Assembly (NCBI GenBank): GCA_003255065.1
Contig: QAOA01006719.1
Location: 195,108-259,107 of the forward strand
Length of the DNA: 64,000 nt
Direction of reading: 5' to 3'
DNA from: Cercis canadensis
Lineage: Eukaryota; Streptophyta; Magnoliopsida; Fabales; Fabaceae
Shown: one piece after another, positions 34,486-44,860 of the stretch
Position numbering within the stretch: position 1 is the stretch's first letter
Layout: each line of letters starts with the position of its first letter
Program-made: the position numbers and the translations under genes
The notes under the pieces: generated by a model
What the model saw: the letters and a program-made list of their open reading frames with translations, nothing else
Told to the model about the DNA's origin: nothing
Database searches by the model: none

Positions 34486-35236
34486 CCATCTCATCCTCCT
34501 CTATCGCAACCATCTCAGTAATGTACGACACCAAGTGAAACTTTGGGTTACCTGTACCATCATACTTTTAAAACTCAGGAAGCTTAAAATCTTTGGGGAT
34601 TGACACATTTGGAGTAAGTCGTAACTGCTTGATTCCCATAGCACCAAAAGAGCTAGTCCCTTCCATAGCTCGAATCCTTTCTTCAAGGGTTAGCAACTTT
34701 TCCTTTTGCTAAGTCTTTTGCTTCTTCTTCTCATACCCCTCATTCCCTTTCTCAAAATGCATGGTTAAAGGTGGATTTTGGGTCGTGCAATTAGGGATGT
34801 AATGAGTGATTGGATGTGTATAGGTGAAAACACCACCTTGATTCTTGCTTGGATTAAAGGTAGCTTCAATCGAATTTGCAGTTGAAATCAAAGGTTGTGG
34901 CAGCATGGTATATTGGGTGTCTGATGGTTGGGAGATAGGTGGAATTGCAGAATCGGGGTCAAATCCATGCCCAGGGGCAGATGTAGGAGCCATCATGTAT
35001 GGAGGCATACCCCATATCGGATTAAATTGGGAAGTTGAAGAAATTTGCTCATTTGATAGCAATGGTAAAAATAAAGTTGCTTGAGAAATTGAAGAAATTG
35101 TAGTATTGCTTGGGCCTTCAGACACCCCTTTCAGCTTTAGACTTTGAGTAAGCAAATTCAATATTTCATCTATTTGACCCTTCATTCCATCTAGCTCAGC
35201 TTTAAAATCTTTACTCTGATCTTGAATCATTTCCAT
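34486..35236 (-). pseudogene. Ogre-2 gag N-terminal fragment, misplaced copy
   Basis: From ATG 35236 (MEMIQDQSKDFKAELDGMKG) the frame matches the N-terminal part of the gags at 38385 and 48528. It has a TAG at about 34709 (Glu codon in the neighbour copy) and a TAA near 34568 (Gln in the neighbour copy). It ends abruptly at about 34486 in 3' UTR sequence. There is no capsid core C-terminus or zinc motif. It is a partial duplicate, not a separate gene. Confidence 0.85.
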
Positions 35237-35367
35237 GATTGTGATGGTTTTGGATCTTAGTACGATTGACCTCTTACTGGAGTACTTTTGATTGAGCTTT
35301 ATTTCCTTTGAGCGAGCTATGTTTGCAGTTTTTCAATAAAACCTTATGGGATGAATGAAAAAAAAAA

Positions 35368-36383
35368 TGAGATTATCATCAAGATCTTGTAATTACTTCA
35401 AAGTGAATTCACAAAAATTAATGTTGATGTTGTTAATCCAGTAACATCTACTCTTATTTTATTTAACAAAAATTAATGAACGAGTCATGCATTCAAGAAA
35501 TAACAGAATGGTGAAGAAATGATTGATATGAAATAGGATCTATGCCCATTGATTTATGCAAATGAACTTATAACGACAAAGTTATGGAAGAAAAGAATTT
35601 TAGGCAACCCAAAATTTGCCCCTGTGTCAAGCACTGGGGAGGATCATGGGGACAAAGTTAGGACATAGAACTCTTCTTACAATGGTTATGAGAGCTTGCA
35701 AATTTGAATAATGAAAATTTGCCCCAGTGTAAGGATTCAAAAATATTCCCTTTGAGGGTCATGCAATTGATACCAATGAGATTTTTCTTGAGTTAGGCTT
35801 TGCCCCAGTTTTATTTCCTTCGAAAGCCAAAAAAATTTCATGAAAATTTTTGCCGCAGTTTACGGTTCTAGCAAACCTATCCTCAAAGAGGTCTTCAAAA
35901 GCTTGTAATGTGGTCTTAGAGTAAAAGACTTTTATTTTGAAATGAAAGAATAAAGGCTCAAAATTTGATTTTGTCCCTTACCTTATTTCTCCATTTTTCT
36001 TCAATGCCCAAAACTCCAATAGGCTTTTATGCCAACATTCATTTACCAAGAGGATTCTCATGTGTTGTAATGGGGTTTTAGGGATGTAAAACATGTCTAA
36101 TGAAAGAAAAGATGTAAAGGCCCAAACATTTGATGTTGGGATAACAATGAGAATCTTGCTTTTGACAACTTGTGATCTTCTAAATTTTTATTTTTGTGTC
36201 ACTTGAATGGCCTTTCCTATTCCTTAACCAATTAGAAGGAATACATTTGTTTATTCTCTTTCTTTTTTTTTTTTTTAGAGAAATTTCTTTCTTTTTTGAA
36301 GGTTTTTCTTTTCTTTTTTTTGGAGAGCTTTCCTCTCTTTTGCATTTCCTTTGCATTTATACTTTCTTTTTGGCAAGTCTACT
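35368..36383 (-). other. Ogre-2 non-coding segment with repeated purine motifs
   Basis: Very similar to 45155-46105 in Ogre-3. On the element strand it contains several CTGGGGCAAA-like motifs (near 35617, 35708, 35799 and a variant at 35850), resembling the polypurine tract. No coding frame of note. It stops at the N gap. Confidence 0.7.
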
Positions 36384-36472
36384 NNNNNNNNNNNNNNNNN
36401 NNNNNNNNNNNNNNNNNNNNNNNNNNNNNNNNNNNNNNNNNNNNNNNNNNNNNNNNNNNNNNNNNNNNNNNN
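36384..36472. other. Assembly gap (89 N)
   Basis: A run of Ns joins Ogre 3' UTR-like sequence on the left to ZIP transporter coding sequence on the right. The true distance and even the adjacency of the two sides are unknown. Confidence 0.99.
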
Positions 36473-36740
36473 TCTCGTTGGCATCGCTGAGGAAATGCAT
36501 CATAGCAGTACCCAGAAACACACCCCCAGCAAATTGGGTCCCCAAAACCAAAAACCCCTCGTTCCATTTCAAGATGTACGGCGAAACCCCAGCAACAAAA
36601 GTCGCAAAGAAGATGATAATCGAGCACCAAATTTTCACTAGAATCAAAGTTACTTTTGCACGGAGATTGTGAGCCGCAACAGAGAAAACAAGGAAAAGGA
36701 AGCACAGCGACAACAACAAGAGAATGAGGGAGCAAGACAT
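36473..36740 (-). CDS. ZIP-family zinc/iron transporter, exon 1, partial
   Basis: N-terminal 89 residues of a plant ZIP metal transporter, a membrane protein that imports Zn/Fe-type divalent cations. I choose the ATG at 36740 ([17 protein letters not shown]), which starts a clear signal peptide. An in-frame ATG at 36791 lies too close to the TATA box. Transmembrane helix I ([20 protein letters not shown]) and the signature [20 protein letters not shown], then [12 protein letters not shown], follow without a stop. The rest of the gene is lost in or beyond the N gap. Upstream sequence is the end of a CACTA transposon, so this may be a captured fragment or a host gene with a transposon in its promoter. 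No break is seen in the part present. Confidence 0.88.
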
Positions 36741-36811
36741 AGGGATGAAGATTGGGGGGTGAGAGCAGAGAGACCCACAGAAAAATTTCATTTTTTTTTT
36801 TCGTAGGAGGG

Positions 36812-36822
36812 TTTTTATATAA
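36812..36822 (-). promoter_or_regulatory. TATA box of the ZIP fragment
   Basis: TATATAAAAAC on the minus strand, about 75 bp upstream of the chosen ATG. This is a normal plant distance, giving a leader of about 40-45 bases. Its presence shows that promoter DNA, not just spliced coding sequence, was retained. Confidence 0.65.
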
Positions 36823-36869
36823 TTTGGGTCAAGAGTTTTGGAAGATTGTGAGATTGAGCAGCATAGCTA

Positions 36870-37139
36870 TGAGGCAAACAATTTCCAACGGTATATTCCG
36901 TTGGAATATACCGTTAGAATTTTAAAAAATTTCTCTACCTCATTTTTTTTAAAGTCTCACGGTAATTCTTACGAAAAATTCCAACGGTAATAGAATTCCA
37001 TTGGAATTACCGTTGGAATTTACAAAAAAAAAGTCTACCGTTGGAATTTTTAAGTCTACCGTTGGAATTTTTTAAAAATTCCAACGGTCTTTTGTTCCGT
37101 TGGAATTTTTCGTTGGAAAATAGAGATTTTCTTGTAGTG
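36870..37139. mobile_element. CACTA (En/Spm) transposon end with subterminal repeats, copy 1
   Basis: The outer end reads CACTACAAGAAAATC on the minus strand, the terminal inverted repeat of plant CACTA transposons. Inside it lie many direct and inverted copies of TTCCAACGG/CCGTTGGAA, the kind of subterminal array to which CACTA transposase binds. The same family ends at 63805. The opposite end is not found, so the element's extent leftward, and whether the ZIP exon lies inside it, is unproven. Confidence 0.88.
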
Positions 37140-37322
37140 AATGAACCCAAGTGGGCTTAAATAAAAAATGGGCTTAGTGAGACAATGGATTAGACTTAGG
37201 TTTTCTTTTTAATGTAAAAGCCCAAACAAATAAAAACATTAATTAAAAATTCAAATTTATCTCTAATTTTCTTAAATATATTTTTTAACTATCAAATGAC
37301 CCGGAAAAAATACGGTGTCTAC
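37140..37322. other. Unassigned segment between CACTA end and Ogre-2 gag
   Basis: About 180 bp, AT-rich, ending in CCCGGAAAAAATACGGTGTC TACA just before gag sequence resumes. The ending resembles an LTR or element terminus, but the start could not be defined. No gene. Confidence 0.35.
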
Positions 37323-38385
37323 AAGCCATCAATTCGAGGTATGGGGATTTCAGAGTGTCAAGAAAGATAAAGCACAATTCAGAATCAAGAAGTAGAGGTT
37401 GAACTTCTGCTGCTAAGGTCCTCCACTTTTGTGCGTACTCTCTAAAGGACTCATCTGTCTTCTTTTGCATATTTTTCAATTGCTCTCTTGTAGGCGCAAT
37501 GTCATAGTTGAACTTGTACTGCTTTAAAAAAGTATCTGCCAAATCTATCCAACTCCGCATCTTGGTATGGTCTAGGTTCATGAACCAATTGTAAGCAACA
37601 CCAGTCGAACTCTTAGGGAAGAAATGGATTATTACCATCTCATCCTCCTCTATCGCAGCCATCTCAGTAATGTACGACACCAAGTGAAACTTTGGGTTAC
37701 CTGTACCATCATACTTTTGAAACTCAGGAAGCTTAAAATCTTTGGGGATTGACACATTTGGAGTAAGTCGTAACTGCTTGATTCCCATAGTACCAAAAGA
37801 GCTAGTCCCTTCCATAGCTCGAATCCTTTCTTCAAGGGTTAGCAACTTTTCCTTTTGCTCAGTCTTTTGCTTCTTCTTCTCATACCCCTCATTCCCTTTC
37901 TCAAAATGCATGGTTAAAGGTGGATTTTAGGTCGTGGAATTAGGGATGTAATGAGTGATTGGATGTGTATAGGTGAAAACAACACCTTGATTCTCGCTTG
38001 GATTAAAAACAACTTCAATCGAATTTGCAGTTGCAATCAAAGGTGGTGGCAGCATGGTATATCAGGTGTCCGATGGTTGGGAGATAGGTGGAATTGCATA
38101 ATCGGGGTCAAATCCATGCCCAGGGGCAGATGTAGGAGCCATCATGTATGGAGGCATACCCCATATCGGATTAAATTGGGAAGTTGAAGAAATTTGCTCA
38201 TTCGACGGCAATGGTAAAAACAAAGTTGCTTGAGAAATTGGAGAAATTGTAATATTGCTTGGGCCTTCAGACACCCCTTTCAGCTTTAGACTTTGAGTAA
38301 GCAAATTTAGTATTTCATCTATTTGACCCTTCATTCCATCTAGCTCAGCTTTAAAATCTCTACTCTGATCTTGAATCCCTTCCAT
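37323..38385 (-). pseudogene. Ogre-2 gag, 3'-truncated
   Basis: From ATG 38385 (MEGIQDQSRDFKAELDGMKG) in one frame to the break at about 37322. It covers the helical N-terminus and the gag core (EFQKYDGTGNPKFHLVSYIT, SWIDLADTFLKQYKFNYD, FREYAQKWRTLAAEVQP). Two stops, TGA near 38062 and TAA near 37928, correspond to CGA and CAA in the Ogre-3 copy, so both are single C-to-T changes. Zinc motifs and the C-terminus are missing. Confidence 0.88.
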
Positions 38386-39338
38386 GATTGTGATGGTTCT
38401 GGATCTTAGTACAATTGACTTCTTACTGGAGTACTTTTGATTGAGCTTGTTTTTCTTTGAGCGAGCTATGTTCCCAATTTTTCAATAAAACCTTTATGGG
38501 ATGAATTAAAAAAAATGAGATTTATGGAATAAAAACAAGGTTTCCACATTATATTCTTTATTTGAAAATGGAAGAGTAAAAATGTAAATGAGAGAAAAAA
38601 AAATGGACACTTGGTTTATTTGAAAAAGAAGCGAGGCATCATACCTCTCACTTTAATGCAGGAAAATAATTAGAGATATAACAAAAAGAAATGTTTCCCC
38701 TGATGTCTTATGAATGGACCAGCCTTAAGCTTAGAATTGCTAACCTAAACCCCATATCGGATTAAATTGGGAAGTTGAAGAAATTTGCTCATTCAACGGC
38801 AATGGTAAAAACAAAGTTGCTTGAGAAATTGGAGAAATTGTAGTATTGCTTGGGCCTTCAGACACCCCTTTCAGCTTTAGACTTTGAGTAAGCAAATTCA
38901 GTATTTCATCTATTTGACCCTTCATTCTATCTAGCTTAGCTTTAAAATCTCTACTCTGATCTTGAATCCCTTCCATGATTGTGATGGTTCTGGATCTTAG
39001 TACGATTGACCTCTTACTGGAGTACTTTTGATTGAGCTTGTTTTTCTTTGAGCGAGCTATGTTTGCAATTTTTCAATAAAACCTTTATGGGATGAATTAA
39101 AAAAAAAATGAGATTTATGGAATAAAAACAAGGTTTCCACATTCTATTCTTTATTTGAAAAATGGAAGAGTAAAAATGTAAATGAGAGAAAAAAAAAATG
39201 GACACTTGGTTTATTTGAAAAAGAAGCGAGGCATCATACCTATCACTTTAATGCAGGAAAATAATTAAAGATATAACAAAAAGAAATATTTCCCCAGATG
39301 TCTTATGAATGGACCAGCCTTAAGCTTAGAATTGCTAA
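38157..39338 (-). repeat. 591-bp tandem duplication of Ogre-2 gag start and leader
   Basis: The segment beginning CCCCATATCGGATTAAATTG at 38159 recurs at 38750, and both copies run to TTGCTAACCTAA. The second copy carries an N-terminal gag fragment (38976-38740) with the same ATG context. Copies differ by only a few bases, so the duplication is recent relative to the element. Confidence 0.88.
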
Positions 39339-39897
39339 CCTAATGGTCAAGGTCTACCCTATAAAGGTGGGCATCTACTGTCAAACTATGTGCATGATTT
39401 GGCGATGAATGCTAATATCCTGAAAGTCCAAGGTACTGTAAATTGCCTTTTATTGGGATGACAGAGACCCTGTCTTGTTGACATGAATAGATGAAAGGTA
39501 AAACCTCTCTATCTACTCATGTTAAAAAGTCAGGTCGCAATCTAAGCGGGAGCTTCGCATAGATCGCAAGGGTACTTAGTCCCTTTGGGATAATATTCAC
39601 TCTCTATCTAACCCTAAGTTTAAATGTGACTCGGGTATAGAGCCAAAGAAATTGTGTAAGGTATGAGTGTTAGTGTTTCATGTGTGCAGGAGAAGCAAAC
39701 AAACCTCATTCTACATCTACCCGCTGCAAAAGAGAACACATAATATACTACAATTATTTACAAATGTGAGACAAAAATATATACACAATATATACATGAA
39801 ACAAATAATGAAAACTAAATGAACAATGGGATAAAGATAATACAAAAAGGACACATTTATTTTGCACAATTGATTTCTTAGGCTTAACTCTCGAATG
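39339..39897 (-). other. Ogre-2 5' leader
   Basis: Untranslated leader homologous to 30420-31027 of Ogre-1, without coding content. Confidence 0.65.
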
Positions 39898-39915
39898 TCC
39901 CCAGTGGAGTAGCCA
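39898..39915 (-). promoter_or_regulatory. Ogre-2 primer-binding site
   Basis: TGGCTACTCCACTGGGGA on the element strand, one base different from the site of Ogre-1 (TGGCGACTCC...). Three bases separate it from LTR C. Confidence 0.8.
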
Positions 39916-39918
39916 GAC

Positions 39919-42537
39919 TGTCATAACGTACCCGGAGATTGCTATAACGCGGATGGCTTAAATAAGAGAGATTTAGTTTTCGAAATGAAAACTCTGGAGT
40001 CGCCACCAATTGTATTAAAAATCTGGGGAACAATTGAAAAACTCTCTTTAATTTCTAAAAAAATATGTCTGCGAACCAGAGAGGGTTCGGGAGTCTAATT
40101 GTGTATAGGAAAGGTGTTAGGCACCCTATAACACCCGTCTAAATGACAGTTACCTAAAATTAATTGTGCAAATTAAATCATGGCCTAATTGTATTTATTT
40201 TATCCCTAAAAGAAAAATAGGTTATTATTTAAAACTAGACTTGATTCGTCACCCTCGAATGCCTATGTACCCTAATTAGGGATCAAAGTCCGCGTAGTTC
40301 GCAATGAATCAAAAGAAATTTTCATTTATTATTATTTTTTTTATCTTTTCAAAAAATGAAATTAAAAGAGATTCAAAATTTTCAAATTAAAATTGTGCTA
40401 TGAATGAAACTAATCGCGTCCTAATCCTTCCACTTTGTTCTCATGCTTCTCGATTCCTAAAGCGACGCTTATCCTTACCTCGGGCAGATAGGAGAGCCAC
40501 CCCTATGGGGGTAAGTCGCTCTTATCCTTCCCTTGACAAGTAAGGGGCCTATGGATGCTATTTGCACAAAATTAACTAAATAAATGTAAAATGCATGATA
40601 TGTAAGCCCATTTCATGGGTCTAGTTTAGTCTAGAATAGGAACCAGCTCGACAAATTAGAGGAAATAAACTAGTCCATTTCATGGGCCGAGTCCAGTCCA
40701 TACAAAAAAATAGCTTAGCACATCAAGAACAACAGACTAAATAGAACCTCAGCCAATCAATAAAAAAAAATGAAAAATTATGAAGATTTCTCAAATTGAA
40801 GATATACATCTTATGGTTTTAAAAAGACAAGAAACACCTAAATCGGGGCTCTATAGCTCTAGAAAGATTTAAAAGACTATATACTGTCGTAGAAAATCAA
40901 CTAGCTTAACAATACAGAAAATAGCAAAACTTTAAATGTAAACTGAGAATAAAGTAGACGTAAAAAAAAAATATAAAAATTATATATATTTAAGCTACAC
41001 ATCTTATGATTCTAATGAGACTAACATCACCTAATTTGAAACTGTATACCTCTAGAAAGAAATAAAAGATTGCACACTGTCGGAGAAAACTAACAGGCTT
41101 GACAGGACAGAGAAACAACCAACTTTAAATCAAAACCGAGAGCAAGAGAGACATGAAAAAAATCTGAAAATAATATATATTCAAACTACACCTCTTGCAG
41201 TTCTAATGAGATCAATATCACTTAATTTGGAGCCTATATCTCAAGAAATAAATAAAACATTGCACACTATCGGAGAAAACCAACAGGCTTGACAGGACAG
41301 AGAAACAGCCAACTTTAAATCAAAACTGAGAGCATGGGGGACATGTAAAAAATCTGAAAATAATATATATTAAAACCACACGTCTTACAGTTCTAATGAG
41401 ACCAACATCAATTAATTTGAAATTGTATAACGCCAAAAAGAAATAAAAGATTGTATACTACCAGAGAAAACCAAAGGCTTGACGGGACAGAGAAACAGCC
41501 AACTTTAAATCAAAACCGAGAGCAAGGGAGACATGAAACAAATCTGAAAATAATATGTATTGAAACTAAACCTCTTTCGGTTCTAATGAGATCAATATCA
41601 CTTAATTTGGAGCCATATATCTCCAGAAATAAATAAAATATTGCACACTGTCGGAGAAAACCAACAGGCTTGACTGGACAGAGAAACAACCAACTTTAAA
41701 TCAAAACCGAGAGCAGGGGGGACATGAAAATAATATATATTAAAACCACATATCTTACAGTTCTAATGAAACCAACATCAATTAATTTGGAGCCGTATAA
41801 CTCCAGAAAGAAATAAAAGATTGTACACTACCAGAGAAAACCAAAGGCTTGATAGGGCAGAAAAACAGCCAAACTTAAATCAAAAATGGGAGCAGAGGAG
41901 ACATGAAAAAAATCTGAAACTAATATATATTAAAAACACACCTCTTACGGTTCTAATGAGATGAACATCAATTAATTTGGAGCCCTGAAGCTTTGTCTAG
42001 AAAAATAAAACCAACTACTGCCAGAGCTGCCTAAAAGCTGCTAAAATGAAGAAATCTTACCTTGGTTCTCTTTCTCTTTGCCCTCTCTTCTTCCTTGCTT
42101 CGGTTATGTTCTCTCTATTGCTCTTTTTCTGTGTATTGCTGTTGGTATTTGTTTCAGCCCTTGCCTCTTGCTTTTATACTACTCACCTTGTACCTAAGTC
42201 CTTCACATCTCTCTCACTATTTGTGTTAACCCCCATCTCTTTCTCTCTTTAAAACACTTATCCTCTATCCCTTTTTTGGTGTTTCAATTGCACACAATCT
42301 CTATCTCTCTCTTTTGTTTTTAACTTACTCATGACTCTTATTTCCTTTTATTAAAATAAAAAAAAAATGAAACCCATGCACATGAATCCCACTAAGTCTC
42401 TTTCTCTATTTTTTTTATTTTTCTAAATCATTTATCTCTCTCTCTTTTGTTACCTCACGTATCTATCACTAGCATGTTAGTTTATCTTCCTTTTTTATTA
42501 TTATATTTTTTTAATTGGACGGAAATAGGTGTCCACA
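39919..42537 (-). repeat. Ogre LTR C (5' LTR of Ogre-2)
   Basis: 2,619 bp, TGTCATAACG...GGTGTCCACA, aligned throughout with LTRs A and B. It ends in non-Ogre DNA (AGATCC...). The following five bases, AGATC, do not match the GTTCT before LTR A, so the array as a whole shows no target duplication. Confidence 0.9.
40815..42000 (-). repeat. ~190-bp tandem array inside LTR C
   Basis: Units anchored near 41008, 41199, 41390, 41580, 41760 and 41950, parallel to LTRs A and B. Confidence 0.85.
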
Positions 42538-43285
42538 AGATCCATTTCGAATCCAGTGTTGTAGCAAAAAATACCAAAAACAAAAAAAAACAGCCGTATG
42601 TAGACAATACACAAAATAGCAGTATGATATTATTTGTTTCCTTTTATTTTAATGCAAGCTAAGGTACAAATGAATGTGGAAACACTGGAAATCCTAGTAG
42701 AAGATAATGCAATCAACATATCAAGGAATGGCATGATACTGCCACTAACTGTTAACAACTGAAAGTCATTTGTTTCACACAAGATAGATAAGCAAGGTAT
42801 TATAGTTGAGAAACGAGAATTTAAACCTATGATCTTAACCTTTTTAGGAGATAATCTCAAAATTAATTGTGTTGTGTGTGCTTATGTTGTTATGTCAGTT
42901 TATATATGTGAAATCTATAATCTTTTATCGTAATATTAATTTTCATGTGATCAAAATAATCAATCATTCTCTTGGGCTTTGCATGCGAGCATTTGTTACA
43001 AAAATAAATAAATAAGTAAATCTATCATTGAAAAGTAAATTTAATCAATTTTTTTTTTATTTTCAAATAAATATAAATATGAAATCTATATCTATATCTA
43101 TCTATATCTATATAATTTTAAAAGAAGAACCCTTATGCACCACATGCTACCATGTGACAATCCAGCCATTATAAGAATGCACCACATGCTGCCATGTGGC
43201 AATCCAGCCATTATTGTAAGCCATTAATATTCACATTTATTTCTCCTAAAATAAATAATTATATCATATGTGTATATATATATAT
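42538..43285. other. Non-Ogre spacer with microsatellites and a 42-bp repeat
   Basis: No gene. 43085-43125 is a TATC/TATATC microsatellite. 43135-43218 contains two copies, 42 bp apart, of ATGCACCACATGCTRCCATG, followed by TCCAGCCATTAT. 43271-43289 is an AT run. The TATC run followed by AAAAGAAGAACCC somewhat resembles the left end of plant Helitrons, but no 3' hairpin-CTRR end was found. Confidence 0.45.
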
Positions 43286-43320
43286 ATAATTTATTATTTG
43301 GACGAAAATAAGTGTCCACA

Positions 43321-43334
43321 GTTTGCCCCTCTTT
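43321..43334 (-). promoter_or_regulatory. Ogre-3 polypurine tract
   Basis: AAAGAGGGGCAAAC on the element strand, directly inside the LTR remnant. Confidence 0.85.
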
Positions 43335-43479
43335 ACATGTTTCCTATTAGAATAACTTGTGAAGCTTTCGCTTATCACGTTTTTTGTGTAGGGGACATGT
43401 AAAGATAAAAGACACGTATTTCGTCTAGTATTTAGGGTAGAGATTGAAATGTCAAAACAAAATGACGTAAATTACAATG

Positions 43480-44010
43480 ACAAAAATATAATAACAGGAG
43501 AATGTAATATCGAGAAATGAGAATGACATGAAATCTTAATGGCACAACATATAATAGCGAAAAATTAATGGTACAAACATGTAATGCCAAGAAAATTAAT
43601 GGCATAAAATGTAATGGCTGAGAAATTAATGGCACAAATATAATGGCATAAAATATAATGACAAGAAAATTAATGGCATGAAATGTAATGGCGAAAAAAT
43701 TTTATGGCTGAAAAATTAATGGCCCAAATGTAATGACAATAAATTAATGGCACAAATGTAATAGCAAGAAAATTAATGGAATAAAATGTAATGGCGAGAA
43801 AATTTAATGGCATAAAATGTATTGGCTGAGAAAGTTAATAGCAGAAAACATAATGGCTATAAAGTTAATGACGTGAAATGGAATGACGAGAAAATTAATG
43901 GCACAAAATAGAATGACAGAAAATTAATAGCGTGAAATGTAATGACAGAAAACATAATGGCTAGAAAATTAATGGCGTAAAAATGTAATGACAAGAAAAT
44001 TAATGACATG
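43480..44010 (-). repeat. 30-bp tandem array in the Ogre-3 3' UTR
   Basis: About 17 degenerate units of the same family as at 8095-8945 and 33830-34350. Confidence 0.85.
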
Positions 44011-44019
44011 AAATTTTAA

Positions 44020-44860
44020 AAACTCTGATGGACTGTTAGAGCTTGATCAATCTGTCAAGTAAATGCAATCTGAAAATCTCAACTGGACTGTCGAGTCAAA
44101 ATTGAAATTGGAATGAAATTTTAAAATTTCTGACGCACCGTCAGACCTTGATTGAGTTGTCAAGTAAATTCCAGTGAAAACCTTGACCGAACTGTTGAGT
44201 GATAAAACTTTGACGGAACAGTTAGACCTTGACCGAACTGTCAAGTAAATACAAATGAAAATCTCGATCGAATTTTCGAGTGACGAAATAGAAATTGGAA
44301 AGAAATTTTAAAATTTCTGACGAACCGTCAGACCTTAACCAAACTGTCAAGTAAAATGCGAATGAAAGCCTCAACTAGACTGTTGAGTGATAAAACTCTG
44401 ACAGACAGTCAGACCTTGACCAAACTGTCAAGTAAAAGTGAATGAAAACCTCAACTGGACTGTTGAGTGATAAAACTTTGACGGACAGTCAGACCTTGAC
44501 CAAATTGTCAAGTAAATGTGAATGAAAAACCCCAACTGGACTGTTGAGTGATAAAACTCTGACGGACAGTCAGACCTGGACTGAACTGTCAAGTAAATGC
44601 GAATGAAAACCCTCGACCGAACTATCGAGTGACGAAATTGAAATTGGAAGGAAATTTCAAAACTTATGATGGACCGCAGACCTTGACCGAACTGTCAAGT
44701 AAATGCGAATGAAGACCTCAACTGGACTGTCAAGTGATAAAACTGAGATTGACATAAAATTCTTTTTAAAAAGTTTGACAGACCGTCAAACATTGATCGA
44801 ACTGTCAAGTAAATGCAAAATAGAAATATCAACCGAACTATTGAGTTGACTGAAATGGCA
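44020..44860 (-). repeat. 80-bp tandem array in the Ogre-3 3' UTR
   Basis: About ten units of 70-80 bp. The best-preserved ones begin at 44396 and 44476 (CTYTGACRGACAGTCAGACC) and contain ACTGTCAAGTAAATG and CTGGACTGTTGAGTGATAAA. The repeated TGTCAAGT and ACTTGACA-like halves give each unit internal dyad symmetry. Ogre-2 has just over one unit (34365-34480), so the array was amplified in this copy. Confidence 0.88.

Larger units (their letters stand above)
33671..39918 (-). mobile_element. Ogre-2: rearranged pol-less Ogre internal region between LTRs B and C
   Basis: Six kilobases between two Ogre LTRs. From the 5' side (high coordinates) come the primer site, a leader containing a 591-bp tandem duplication, gag to 37323, then foreign DNA (CACTA end, ZIP exon, gap). 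Next is a non-coding segment (36383-35368) matching 46105-45155 of Ogre-3, then a second, inverted-order insertion of leader plus gag N-terminus (35367-34486), then 3' UTR, 30-bp array and polypurine tract. No protease, RT or integrase is present. The scrambled order needs at least two rearrangements or an assembly error around the N gap. Confidence 0.8.

Noticed and set aside
36789..36791. Upstream ATG of the ZIP exon as start codon
   Set aside because: It lies about 20 bp from the TATA box, before any plausible transcription start. The ATG at 36740 begins a proper signal peptide.
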